Shown here piece after piece: positions 27,400 to 34,924 of a stretch of 43,799 nt of DNA; within the stretch, counting starts at the first letter, position 1, and each line of letters begins with the position of its first letter. This DNA is from an uncultured bacterium. Its GTDB lineage: Bacteria; Myxococcota_A; UBA9042; PHBI01. The DNA lies in the NCBI GenBank assembly GCA_938040325.1, contig CALHXW010000357.1:1-43799 (forward strand). Reading direction: 5' to 3'. Position numbers and translations under genes: made by a program. A model generated the notes under the pieces. It was not told where the DNA came from. It worked only from the letters and a program-made list of their open reading frames with translations, and searched no databases.

Positions 27400-28991
27400 C
27401 GAAATCCTCCACTGACCCATGCCCCAATGATGTCGTCGATGGTGGAGTCCATCCGCTGGAGGGCGCCGCCTGGGGCGAGGTAGGCAAGCTCAAGCCTCAG
27501 ATCGAGCTGCAGTCCCTCGACATGCGGCATGTAGCGCACGCCGAGGTCGAGCTCGATGCCGAGATCGTCTTGGCTGGCTGCTCCGTTCGGGCCGACCGGA
27601 GCCCCTCCCACCAGTCCGGAGCGATACGGGTCGGTGTAGCTCTTTGGAACCGTCGCGTAGAGCAGGCCGGCGTTCAACGCGAGGTCATCGCGAAGCTCAA
27701 GTGTGACCCGCGGGTTGATGTAGGCGGCTCCAACGACCGCGCCGCCGGTTGCAGTGCGGTCAAACCCGCGCGGCGGCGAGCCGCGGAGCTCTGGATCGGC
27801 GATGTTGTGAGCGGTGACAGCCGTCATGGCGCGAAGCGCCTCGCGAAAGAGCAACAGGCCCACGCGATGTTCGCGGTCGAACGCGAACGCCCGCAGGTGA
27901 CCGTCAAAGGGATTGTCGTCTGGCGACGACCAACCAGCCTCGAGGACAGCAAGCGCGGGTCCAGCGTCAACCGCGACGCGGACAACGCCGCCCATGGTTG
28001 TGATGTCGAATGGACCGGCGTGGCTGCCGCTCAATGCGTAGTCGGTCTCGCCGATCACAGCAGCCATCTCGGTCTCGAGCCAAGCGGAGAGTTGCGGTGT
28101 GTGGACAACGTCGAGCCGCGCGCGCACATCGATGGCGGCGACCGTGGTCGTCCCGCCGCCCGCATGACCTTGCGTGCGAAACACCGTGTAGATGCCTCCG
28201 TCGAAGATGTCGTAGCTTCCAAAGGCCGCGAAGAGAACCTGCCAAGCACGGTCGCCGTCCGTAAGATCCGCCGTGTCGTCCTCCACCACAAGATCTGCCG
28301 CAACGGCCAACGTCAGCGGAGGTCCGGTCGCCGCAGCACTGGTCGCAAGTGCAGAGGCTGGCCGTAAACCGTAAGGCGTAAACGCGACGAGCGCGCGCAG
28401 TACGCGGTCGCTGTGGCGGGCAATACCGAAGGGACTGGCCTGACTTGAAAACGCTGGGTCTTCACCGGAGTTCGCGAGGATGCCCTGCCCCCAGCTAGAC
28501 CGCATCAGCCCCGCCCTGACCGAGAGATGATGCCCGATCGCTTGGCCGTAGAACTCGTTGACGAGCGGCCCGATTCGTCCTCGCTGGCCGCGCCCTTCGG
28601 CGGGGTCGTAGCTCAGGAGGTCCCGGCCCTCTCCGACGGCGAGCGCATCTCGCACCAGGTCAACATCGGCTTGCAGGGTGTAAATATGAAAGGGACGCCA
28701 AGCGTTTGACGAGGCCCAAAGCGCAGGCTGCAGCCGGACGCGTGCCTCCAGCGCATGCTCGGTGGGAATCTCGGTTTGCGCGTCCGTGGCCGGGGACACG
28801 GCGATCGGGCTGACGGTCTGGTAGCTGAGCCGTGCTTCGCCAGGCAGCGCAAGCACCACTTCATCACTGATCGGGACCAGAGTCCGCGAGGGGTCAAGCG
28901 GCGTCTGAGCGCGAGCCGATTGCGTACCGGCACCGACGGTCAGCAAGACTAGCGCCCCAAGCCAGAGCCGGCGTTCGCATGAGTTGAGCAT
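27393..28991 (-). CDS. Outer-membrane beta-barrel protein coupled to the hydrolase
   Basis: The 532-residue product has a signal peptide (MLNSCERRLWLGALVLLTVGAGTQSARA) and then alternating polar and hydrophobic strands throughout. It ends in a terminal aromatic (WVSGGFRW), the usual outer-membrane insertion signal. Strands such as RVTLELRDDLALNAGLLY and GIELDLGVRYMPH fit a large barrel. I see no family motif, and it is not FadL-like in any obvious way. It is first in a pair with the lipase-like gene, which begins 7 nt inside its end. A porin, a receptor or a dedicated export or anchoring barrel are all possible. The start at 28991 leaves off a longer frame to 29060 that would precede the signal peptide. 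Confidence 0.8.
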   Translation of the reverse strand: MLNSCERRLWLGALVLLTVGAGTQSARAQTPLDPSRTLVPISDEVVLALPGEARLSYQTVSPIAVSPATDAQTEIPTEHALEARVRLQPALWASSNAWRPFHIYTLQADVDLVRDALAVGEGRDLLSYDPAEGRGQRGRIGPLVNEFYGQAIGHHLSVRAGLMRSSWGQGILANSGEDPAFSSQASPFGIARHSDRVLRALVAFTPYGLRPASALATSAAATGPPLTLAVAADLVVEDDTADLTDGDRAWQVLFAAFGSYDIFDGGIYTVFRTQGHAGGGTTTVAAIDVRARLDVVHTPQLSAWLETEMAAVIGETDYALSGSHAGPFDITTMGGVVRVAVDAGPALAVLEAGWSSPDDNPFDGHLRAFAFDREHRVGLLLFREALRAMTAVTAHNIADPELRGSPPRGFDRTATGGAVVGAAYINPRVTLELRDDLALNAGLLYATVPKSYTDPYRSGLVGGAPVGPNGAASQDDLGIELDLGVRYMPHVEGLQLDLRLELAYLAPGGALQRMDSTIDDIIGAWVSGGFRW

Positions 28992-29141
28992 CGCGGGACG
29001 ATACCCGAAACCCGAGCGTTGAGCACGCTGTTGTCCAGCCGAGTCGAGGGGGACGCGCACCGTTCATCCGCGCGTGGCCGGACGCCGTGCGACAACGGCA
29101 AATGGCCGCTGGACCAACGCGCTCGTACTGAGACGGGCATC

Positions 29142-29183
29142 AAAAAAGTGAAGGGAACGTGGCCGTCACTCCACGTTCCCTTC
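29142..29183 (-). terminator. Intrinsic terminator (- strand)
   Basis: The arms 29150-29162 and 29171-29183 are perfect 13-bp complements (GAAGGGAACGTGG) with an 8-nt loop. On the - strand the stem is followed by ACTTTTTTG, a good U-tract. It ends a - strand transcript more than 200 nt downstream of the phasin stop. Confidence 0.88.
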
Positions 29184-29389
29184 GGCGATCCACCGACGTT
29201 GATGGACCTACCCACAGCAAGAACCGTCACAGTCTTGAGTGTGGGTATGCTTGCCAGTGCATGACCGCTTACCCGAACGAAGAGAGGGGGAACATTCGCC
29301 GCTCTAGGTCGCGCCTAAGGCGCTGGGTTCACGCAATGGCTTGCATTCGTATCGGGGGCTGAAAATGGCTGCTCGGCCAACAGCCCCCG
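29184..29389 (-). ncRNA. Candidate structured RNA (phasin 3' UTR or separate sRNA)
   Basis: Between the phasin stop and the terminator lie two strong two-part hairpins. At 29353-29389 an outer 9-bp stem (CGGGGGCTG with CAGCCCCCG) encloses TGGC/GCCA. At 29209-29247 an outer 8-bp stem (TACCCACA with TGTGGGTA) encloses a 5-bp stem (CAAGA with TCTTG). No credible protein frame runs through them on this strand. It could be a long 3' UTR, a processed 3' UTR-derived sRNA or an independent sRNA. No promoter was identified, and no known RNA family was recognised. Confidence 0.45.
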
Positions 29390-29393
29390 ACTG

Positions 29394-29831
29394 CTATTTA
29401 GCTGCGAGCTTCGCCTCAAGCGCTTCCACACGCTTGACGAGGGCCGCGACCGTCTTCTTCGACGCGCCATCCGACGCTTTGCGGCGGACGGTCTCGACCT
29501 TCTTGGTGAGCTTCTCAAGCGTCGACTTGAGGATGTCGATATCGGCGACGCGTGCGACCCCAAGCTTCTCGATCGTGTCATCGGTCAGCTTCTGCGTGTC
29601 GTCGACGATCTCTTCAACGCGCTCTTTGAGACGGAAGCGGCTGATGACATCCTCGAACTTCGAGAATGCAGGCTGACCGCTCAGGTCTTCGAGACGCTTC
29701 TTGCCGTCCTCAAGCTGGCCCTTGATGGCCTCTTCGACCGTCTTGATGCTGGCCTGGACCTGGTCGACCGTGTCGTTCCAAACTTTCTTGAGCCCGGTGG
29801 GCGTTGCTGCGCTGCTGTCTGCCGTCGTCAT
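29394..29831 (-). CDS. Phasin-like polyhydroxyalkanoate granule protein
   Basis: The 145-residue product is highly charged and helical. It resembles PhaF/PhaI-type phasins, which coat polyhydroxyalkanoate storage granules. After a short Ser/Thr-rich start there is an amphipathic helix region (KKVWNDTVDQVQASIKTVEE), then a segment with KLGVARVADIDILKSTLEKL that matches the LGV-x-R-x-D-x4-L pattern of this family. It ends in a coiled coil (VKRVEALEAKLAAK). The ATG at 29831 has a perfect GGAGG 5 nt upstream, so the longer frame to 29924 is rejected. No PHA synthase is in the window. Other helical granule or stress proteins could look alike. Confidence 0.7.
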   Translation of the reverse strand: MTTADSSAATPTGLKKVWNDTVDQVQASIKTVEEAIKGQLEDGKKRLEDLSGQPAFSKFEDVISRFRLKERVEEIVDDTQKLTDDTIEKLGVARVADIDILKSTLEKLTKKVETVRRKASDGASKKTVAALVKRVEALEAKLAAK

Positions 29832-29973
29832 GTGACCTCCATCGTCTGACGAGACAAAGGTAACGCGGCGCGTCACGCCATTCAAGCCCTGGTGACACAG
29901 CGCGTCATTCCGATGAAACCGCATTCAATCAGACACCTTACGGAGCAACCGCCACGCCGATCGCGAAAACCTA

Positions 29974-29999
29974 GTGACCAGATGCAACCAAACGGTCAC
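29974..29999 (-). terminator. Weak terminator-like hairpin after the small pilin-like gene
   Basis: On the - strand the arms GTGACC and GGTCAC (6 bp, 14-nt loop) are followed by TAGGTTTT. It lies about 50 nt past the stop of the small gene. A second hairpin with 8-bp arms (30013-30050) straddles that stop codon. Confidence 0.35.
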
Positions 30000-30045
30000 C
30001 TCGCAACCTACTGCTGACCGACGCAGCAGCTCGTGCCGCAACCGG

Positions 30046-30300
30046 TCAGCGCGCTTGCGGTACCTCGATTTGCACGCCGTGACTTGCAGGCTCCACGGCT
30101 CGCGCAGGCTCCGCGGGCGCGGCGGTCGAGTCGCCACCAGACACGTTCGTAAAGCAGCCGGCAGCGCCTTGCGAGAACTCATCCCCGTAGGCCAGGACCA
30201 TCGCCAGAGCGACACCGAGCAGCACGACCTGAACAAGCGCAGTCCCACTTGAACTGCGCCGTCGCGGAATACGTTCGCTTGCTCGGCGTCGTCGCGCCAT
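30046..30300 (-). CDS. Small membrane protein with a pilin- or TadE-like N-terminus
   Basis: The 84-residue product starts with an arginine-rich leader, then SSGTALVQVVLLGVALAMVL, a single hydrophobic segment, and ends in a short polar, Ala/Pro-rich tail with one cysteine. A basic leader, Gly and a hydrophobic helix with a polar residue at the fifth position is the layout of type IV, Flp or TadE-type pilin-like proteins. Here that residue is Gln rather than Glu. The ATG at 30300 follows a GGGGG stretch. No pilus assembly genes are near, so the call rests on pattern only; it may be a simple single-span protein. Confidence 0.5.
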   Translation of the reverse strand: MARRRRASERIPRRRSSSGTALVQVVLLGVALAMVLAYGDEFSQGAAGCFTNVSGGDSTAAPAEPARAVEPASHGVQIEVPQAR

Positions 30301-30430
30301 CAAAAGCCCCCAGGGGTGTGCGGGTCACCGGCCAGCGGCGTCCCACGAAACGAAGCAACGAAACGTTTGCTCAGCCCTGCAAGCGCGCCGCCGCTCACGC
30401 CGTGACCGCTAAAACGTCGGCAGCAGCCCA

Positions 30431-31054
30431 CTATTGCGGAGGCGGTGCGGTACCTGGCGCCCCTTCCGGCTCCGCAAAGCTCGCCTTGTATGACTTGAAC
30501 TTGAACGCGTGCAGAAAATCGCCAGAGAAGCCGTAGGCGCCCTCGAGCTTCTGACTGTAGATGATAACGGCGTACTTGCCGCGCTGGTCCCAAACGAGCT
30601 GTTTTTGGTTTGCGCGGGCAGGCTTGTCATCATCATCTTTGAGCAGCTCAAGCTCGTCGTAGAGGCGAATCTTCTCGTCGCGCATCATGTAGATGCCGAG
30701 CTTGTCGCCCATGTCGCGCGTCATCATGACGTAGCCCTTCCGCGGGTTGGTCGCATCATCGACCGGATCCTGCACAAGCTTATGCTTTCGACGGATGCGC
30801 TTGATCATGGCTTTCTCGCGCTCAAGGTCATACGGGTAGGCCTTGATGAGCTTGTTCTTCTTCGTGCTCCGCACCTGCAAGACGGGTCCGATGTCGGCAT
30901 CGACGACCTTGACCAGATACTCTTGGCTGTTCTCAGAGAACGCCACGAACTCCAGCTGTACGCTGCGCTGATCAGCTTGGCCTGCAATTGCCGTTGTGGC
31001 TGAGACCGAGATGACCACCGATGCCGTAATGATCGCCGCTGCTAACTGACGCAT
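30431..31054 (-). CDS. Secreted protein of unknown function
   Basis: The 207-residue product has a clean signal peptide (MRQLAAAIITASVVISVSATTAIAG). The mature part has a beta-rich start (SVQLEFVAFSENSQEYLVKV), a lysine-rich middle, and a C-terminal half with VWDQRGKYAVIIYSQKLEG and HAFKFKSYKASF, ending in a Pro-rich tail. The ATG at 31054 follows AGGAGA at good spacing. No catalytic motif or Cys pattern is visible and I know no family name. It is probably periplasmic. It sits alone between two gaps on the - strand. Confidence 0.75.
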   Translation of the reverse strand: MRQLAAAIITASVVISVSATTAIAGQADQRSVQLEFVAFSENSQEYLVKVVDADIGPVLQVRSTKKNKLIKAYPYDLEREKAMIKRIRRKHKLVQDPVDDATNPRKGYVMMTRDMGDKLGIYMMRDEKIRLYDELELLKDDDDKPARANQKQLVWDQRGKYAVIIYSQKLEGAYGFSGDFLHAFKFKSYKASFAEPEGAPGTAPPPQ

Positions 31055-31584
31055 TGAGTCTCCTGCTTGCTGTGCGTGCGCGAAATTACCACGACCACGG
31101 TAGTGGATAAAGCCACAGTGGCGCGTTTCATTCCTAACCAACGAAGAGCAGGGAGCTACGCGCCTTGTCTGCCAACAGTGCGGAGCGTTCGCGTAGCACT
31201 TCGGCTAGTGAAGCATTCGCAGCGTGTGCGCTTCCGACTCTGCGATGCGCTCAACGCGGGTCCCAGGGACGCAGCTCCTGTTGATCTTGAGATCACTCCC
31301 GATAAACTCCTTCGTCGCGCCTTGGTGGCCAACGCAAGTCCGCAACAATTCGGATGCAATTAGCCAGATCGGTGCTCTAGCCGCACAGAGCGTTTGGCTT
31401 ACAGGGGCCTCGACGGGGCATGCGGCGTTGCGCGGGGCGGCAGCCAGTCGCGAACTCGTCAGAGTTTGCATTTCTTGGCAACGCTGCTCGAGCACGGCCC
31501 GGAGGCGCTCGTCGATCCAGGCGGCAACCACCCTTGCGTGCGACAAGGGCTGCATGATTTCGCATTTCCCGAACGCTGCTAGAG
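31055..31584. other. Intergenic region with no recognised gene
   Basis: These 530 nt lie between the GltJ-like gene end and the secreted-protein start, and are less G/C-rich than the genes around them. Open frames are short, cysteine- and serine-rich, and lack ribosome sites. A hairpin with CCCTTG and CAAGGG arms lies at 31531-31549, about 36 nt past the GltJ-like stop, without a T-run. The promoter of the secreted-protein gene is expected near 31080-31140. Confidence 0.5.
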
Positions 31585-34017
31585 CTAGAGCACGATCGTA
31601 TTGGCGAACCCTTGCTCAGCCGTCCCACCTCTTGGGAACAGGGCATTCTTGAGGATCTTTCGGATGCACTGCCTCTTCGCATCGTTCGTCGTGCCCTTGA
31701 CGGTGGCACGAGAGACGCGGCCGCTGCCCATCACCGTGAACTCAACTCGGATCTTTTCCTCGTCGCCCTTCTTGCAGCGCGCGAGCTGTCGCTTCTTTTT
31801 GCCAAACGCAACGGCAACCTTTTGGCCCCACTCGTTCGACTGCGCCTTCTTTTTGGCGGCAATCTCATCGCGCGTCTTGTCGAGGTCTGCATTGGCTCCC
31901 GAGCGAATCGTTCGCTCCCCGCCCAGCAGAGCTCTCATCTTGTCAGCGCTCATGCTGCGGACAACCTCTGCTCGCTCTTCCTTTTTATCCATCAGACGCG
32001 CTGACTTCTTCGACGACGTCGCCGCCTTCGTTCCGCTCGCCGTGGACGACTTCTTTTGGCCTGTGCGACGGCGACGCTTGGCCTTCGACGTACGTTTTGA
32101 CGGCGCGCTGTCGACGATAACCTCAGGATTCGCTGCTGCCTCAAGAGCAGCTTCCTTTTCAGCCTCTGCCCGCGCTAACGCGCGCCTCTCGGCGACCGTC
32201 AGGCGTTCGGGGTGTGTCGCCGCCGTTTTTTGGATGGCATAGAGCGACCGAGCGTCGTCATAGATCGGCGAGTCGTCTTCTTGGGCGTAGGCTGCTAGCC
32301 GGGCCGCGTCGTCGGCGTTCTTTTGCTGAATCCAGACAACCACAGCAACAACGGCCGCAGCAGCGACAGCGATTCCGACGGCAAGCCACACACGCGTCTT
32401 CTTCTTGCTCTTCTCAAGCCGACCCACCACCGAGAACTCTTCACGGAGATTCATCATCTCGGCGCGTGTCGGGCGGCGAGCAGACTTTCGCTCCTTCGGA
32501 GCCTCCTTCATGGCACGCTTTAGCTCGGCTTTCTCGTCCTTGGTCGGGCCTTCGAAGGACGAGAAAAGGTCGATGGCGCCGACGTCTTTCGCAGCATCTT
32601 CGGCCGACGTGTCGAAGAACGCGAGGTCGGCATCGTCGAGCGCGATCAGCGCCGAGTTCCCGCCGAAGTCCTCACCATCGGCCGTGAGCGCTGCAACACG
32701 AGCGCCAGACCGGTCTGCTCGCTCGACGGCAGACTTGCGAGCCTCTTCAGCTGCAACGCGGGCGGCGTCTGCTTGGGCCGCGAGCCGCCTTGCGTCGTCC
32801 TCGGCTGCTTTCTGCGCAGCCGCTGCTTCCTTCGCCGCGGCGTCAGCCTGGGCCTCGGCCGCTGCACGTGCGGCAGCCGCTTCGTCAGCCTTCTTCTTGG
32901 CCGCCTCGTCCGCGAGTTTCTTCGCGGCTGCGGCTTTCTTGGCCTGCTTGGCCGCTTCCTTTGTCGCCGCCTGCTTGGCCGCCTCGGCCTCATCGGCAAG
33001 CTTCTTGGCCTCGGCTTCTGCCGCTGCCTGCGCCGCTTTAGCCTCCGCTGCCTTGCGCGCCGCCTCGGCTTGCTTTTCTGCATCCGCAGCTTCGGCAGCG
33101 GCAGCTTTCGCTGCGGCCTCGGCCTCAGCCGCCAGCTTGGCCGCCTCGGCTTCCGCCGCCAGTCGAGCGGCCTCCGCTTCAGCCGCCTTCTGCGCGGCTT
33201 CTGCCTCGGCCTTCAGCCGTGCTGCCTCCGCAGCCTCTGCCGCCCGCTTGGCCTCAGCCTCTGCGGCCTTCCGCGCCGCCTCAACTTCTGCTGCTTTCCG
33301 CGCAGCCTCCGCTTCCGCCGCTTGTCGCGCGACCTCTGCGGCCTGTGCCTTGCGAGCAGCTTCTGCCTCTGCTGCCTGACGTGCAGCTTCGGCGTCGGCC
33401 GCCTTCCGGGCTGCCTCAACAGCGGCAGCGCGCTCAACCTCTGCAGCTGCCTTCTCACGTCGGATCTCGGCATCGCGCTGCGCCGCGCGACGTGCCGCCG
33501 CTTGGGCAGCGGCTGCACGCGCGGCGGCTGCGTCACGGGTCTTACGCTGGACATCCTCTTCAGCAGCGGAGCGTAGCGCCTGGGCGGTTGCGCCGCCACC
33601 GCTTGGGTTGGCCACAGCCGCTCGCGACTGGAGCGTCTGCTGCAACGTTGGACGCGGCCCTGTCTTCGGACGTGTCTCCGACGGCGTCGTGGCTCCGGCA
33701 AGGAGGTGGGCTGCAGCTGGAATGTCGCCAAACCGAGCCCAGTCGCTCATGCCGGCGGACCACGCGTAGTTCCTCGACGTGACTGTCCCGGCCGAGATCA
33801 ACTCAAGAAGCTGCCTCTCTGTGAGCGGCCCCTTCTGTTCACCAGCGATGGCGACAAACCACTGACGCGCGGGCTTATCGGGAGCCGAAACGCTCCCGGA
33901 ACCACGAACGGACACAATCGCTTTGCACTTTGTACAGCGAACCTTGACGACTCGGTTTTTCACCTGGTCATCGGGGAGCTGGTAGCGGGTGCCGCACTGG
34001 GAGCAGGAAAAAATCAT
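31585..34017 (-). CDS. GltJ/AgmX-like protein: zinc ribbon, GYF domain, coiled coil, membrane span, AgmX tail
   Basis: The 810-residue product has the layout of myxobacterial GltJ/AgmX, a part of the gliding and focal-adhesion machinery. An N-terminal MJ0042-type zinc ribbon (Cys5, 8, 28, 31) is followed by a GYF-like domain at about 52-103 (RQWFVAIAGEQKGPL; NYAWSAGMSDWARFGDI). A very long Ala/Glu/Lys coiled coil runs from about 151 to 435, then an acidic linker, one span (about 542-563) and an AgmX/PglI-type C-terminal domain with the Cys in LARCKK and in QCIRKILKNALFP. The ribbon and GYF domain face the cytoplasm and the tail the periplasm. The ATG at 34017 starts right at the ribbon; a longer frame to 34158 crosses the likely promoter. 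A gliding role here is inference. Confidence 0.82.
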   Translation of the reverse strand: MIFSCSQCGTRYQLPDDQVKNRVVKVRCTKCKAIVSVRGSGSVSAPDKPARQWFVAIAGEQKGPLTERQLLELISAGTVTSRNYAWSAGMSDWARFGDIPAAAHLLAGATTPSETRPKTGPRPTLQQTLQSRAAVANPSGGGATAQALRSAAEEDVQRKTRDAAAARAAAAQAAARRAAQRDAEIRREKAAAEVERAAAVEAARKAADAEAARQAAEAEAARKAQAAEVARQAAEAEAARKAAEVEAARKAAEAEAKRAAEAAEAARLKAEAEAAQKAAEAEAARLAAEAEAAKLAAEAEAAAKAAAAEAADAEKQAEAARKAAEAKAAQAAAEAEAKKLADEAEAAKQAATKEAAKQAKKAAAAKKLADEAAKKKADEAAAARAAAEAQADAAAKEAAAAQKAAEDDARRLAAQADAARVAAEEARKSAVERADRSGARVAALTADGEDFGGNSALIALDDADLAFFDTSAEDAAKDVGAIDLFSSFEGPTKDEKAELKRAMKEAPKERKSARRPTRAEMMNLREEFSVVGRLEKSKKKTRVWLAVGIAVAAAAVVAVVVWIQQKNADDAARLAAYAQEDDSPIYDDARSLYAIQKTAATHPERLTVAERRALARAEAEKEAALEAAANPEVIVDSAPSKRTSKAKRRRRTGQKKSSTASGTKAATSSKKSARLMDKKEERAEVVRSMSADKMRALLGGERTIRSGANADLDKTRDEIAAKKKAQSNEWGQKVAVAFGKKKRQLARCKKGDEEKIRVEFTVMGSGRVSRATVKGTTNDAKRQCIRKILKNALFPRGGTAEQGFANTIVL

Positions 34018-34069
34018 AGGTTCATCAGGCCGGGCGTTCTGACACAGGGCATGGCCGCTCTGCTGCGTG

Positions 34070-34098
34070 ACTGTAGCATTTTCAACTCCTCGGGCCAA
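34070..34098 (-). promoter_or_regulatory. Candidate promoter for the GltJ-like gene
   Basis: On the - strand a -35 TTGGCC (34098-34093) is 17 nt from a -10 TACAGT (34075-34070), preceded by an extended TG. A transcript from here would have a leader of about 45 nt before the ATG at 34017 and would exclude the longer frame. Confidence 0.35.
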
Positions 34099-34754
34099 TG
34101 CCATGCCAAACTGGAAGACAAGACCCTGTTTTCCAACGGCAAATCTCTCAACTCCCAACGCGAGTAAGAGCGTTCTAGTTGTGGTTGGGACGGATTAGTC
34201 ATCAAAACGATCTCATCATTAGCCAGGAAGGTAGCGACAGGCGAATTCGGGCCCGGTCTAGCCGACAGTCCTCTGTAGAGCATCGACGCCGACAACCGAC
34301 AACTTTAGCGCGATAACGTTCCCAACCGTTGTCAGGTGCGCGTCTCTCGGCCAGCGATCGCTTGCAAGGCCTTGCGAAACCTCGCTCAGAGAGTTGCTCA
34401 GCAACCCGCCCCCACGCGGTTCGAGCATGGATCATACGGCGCAGAATCGGCCGTCGCTCTGCTCGCGGCACGACGACGCTGCACGACGTGGCTCCGCTCT
34501 CCCTCCACCGACCGTCGTGTTTTTGGTTTAGTTAATGATAGAGAGGGCTGCGCCCGGTCGATGGCGGCTCGCGTCCCGCTTGTGCGGAAAGCTGATCGCG
34601 CTTGAGGCATCGCCGGGTTGGCTAGGTACGCCCCTCCCCTCCCGACGTAGCGACGTCGGCGGCGGCATCTGGTGGACGTCCAGCTTCGCGGCACCATCCT
34701 GGATCACGCACGCCGCTAACCCGCTAACCATGCGGCCCAGCGGCCCAAGACACC

Positions 34755-34772
34755 CGTTCGGTAGGGCGAACG
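34755..34772 (+). promoter_or_regulatory. Inverted repeat next to the lipoprotein promoter (possible operator)
   Basis: CGTTCG and CGAACG are separated by 6 nt and end 3 nt before the -35 element. The position suits an activator or repressor site. No regulator family is recognised from the repeat. Confidence 0.35.
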
Positions 34773-34775
34773 CTC

Positions 34776-34805
34776 TTGACAGCGCCTGATGGGAACACCT
34801 ATGCT
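34776..34805 (+). promoter_or_regulatory. Predicted sigma-70 promoter of the cysteine-rich lipoprotein gene
   Basis: A perfect -35 TTGACA (34776-34781) is followed after 18 nt by TATGCT (34800-34805). The leader would be about 110 nt, A/T-rich in its first half, and ends in a GGAG box before the ATG. Confidence 0.65.
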
Positions 34806-34924
34806 TCGCGACCGTTGCCCGAAACAGTGCTAATTCACTGATTTTCAACGGCTTTTTACTATTTGACCCGCGCTGCCCGAAGATTGGGACGAACGGTCGG
34901 GTACCCCATTGGAGAAAAAAGAAG

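Larger units (their letters stand above)
28992..29393. other. Gene-free region between the barrel and phasin genes, structured on the - strand
   Basis: No protein gene is supported in these 402 nt. The region holds a compact hairpin right after the phasin stop, a second two-part hairpin in the middle and a near-perfect intrinsic terminator at 29142-29183, all read on the - strand. The promoter of the barrel gene is expected at the low-coordinate end. Confidence 0.55.
34018..34924. other. Long divergent intergenic region, no gene
   Basis: These 907 nt are the largest gene-free stretch in the window, between the divergent GltJ-like and cysteine-rich lipoprotein genes. No frame on either strand has a convincing start and composition. 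It carries candidate promoters at both ends, an inverted repeat beside the + strand promoter, a palindrome CCGACGT-N4-ACGTCGG at 34642-34659, and an orphan hairpin with a T-run at 34482-34524 on the + strand. Confidence 0.5.

Noticed and set aside
32690..33570. Apparent tandem DNA repeats
   Set aside because: They are the codons of the Ala/Glu/Lys coiled coil of the GltJ-like protein, with variable repeats and no CRISPR-like spacers.
34405..34435. Short string with a GGTTCGAGC core that could be a tRNA T-arm
   Set aside because: No cloverleaf can be built around it; acceptor and anticodon stems are absent.
34642..34659. Palindrome CCGACGT-N4-ACGTCGG as an operator
   Set aside because: It is far (over 100 nt) from both candidate promoters and a single short palindrome in G/C-rich DNA is expected by chance; it is only noted in the region description.
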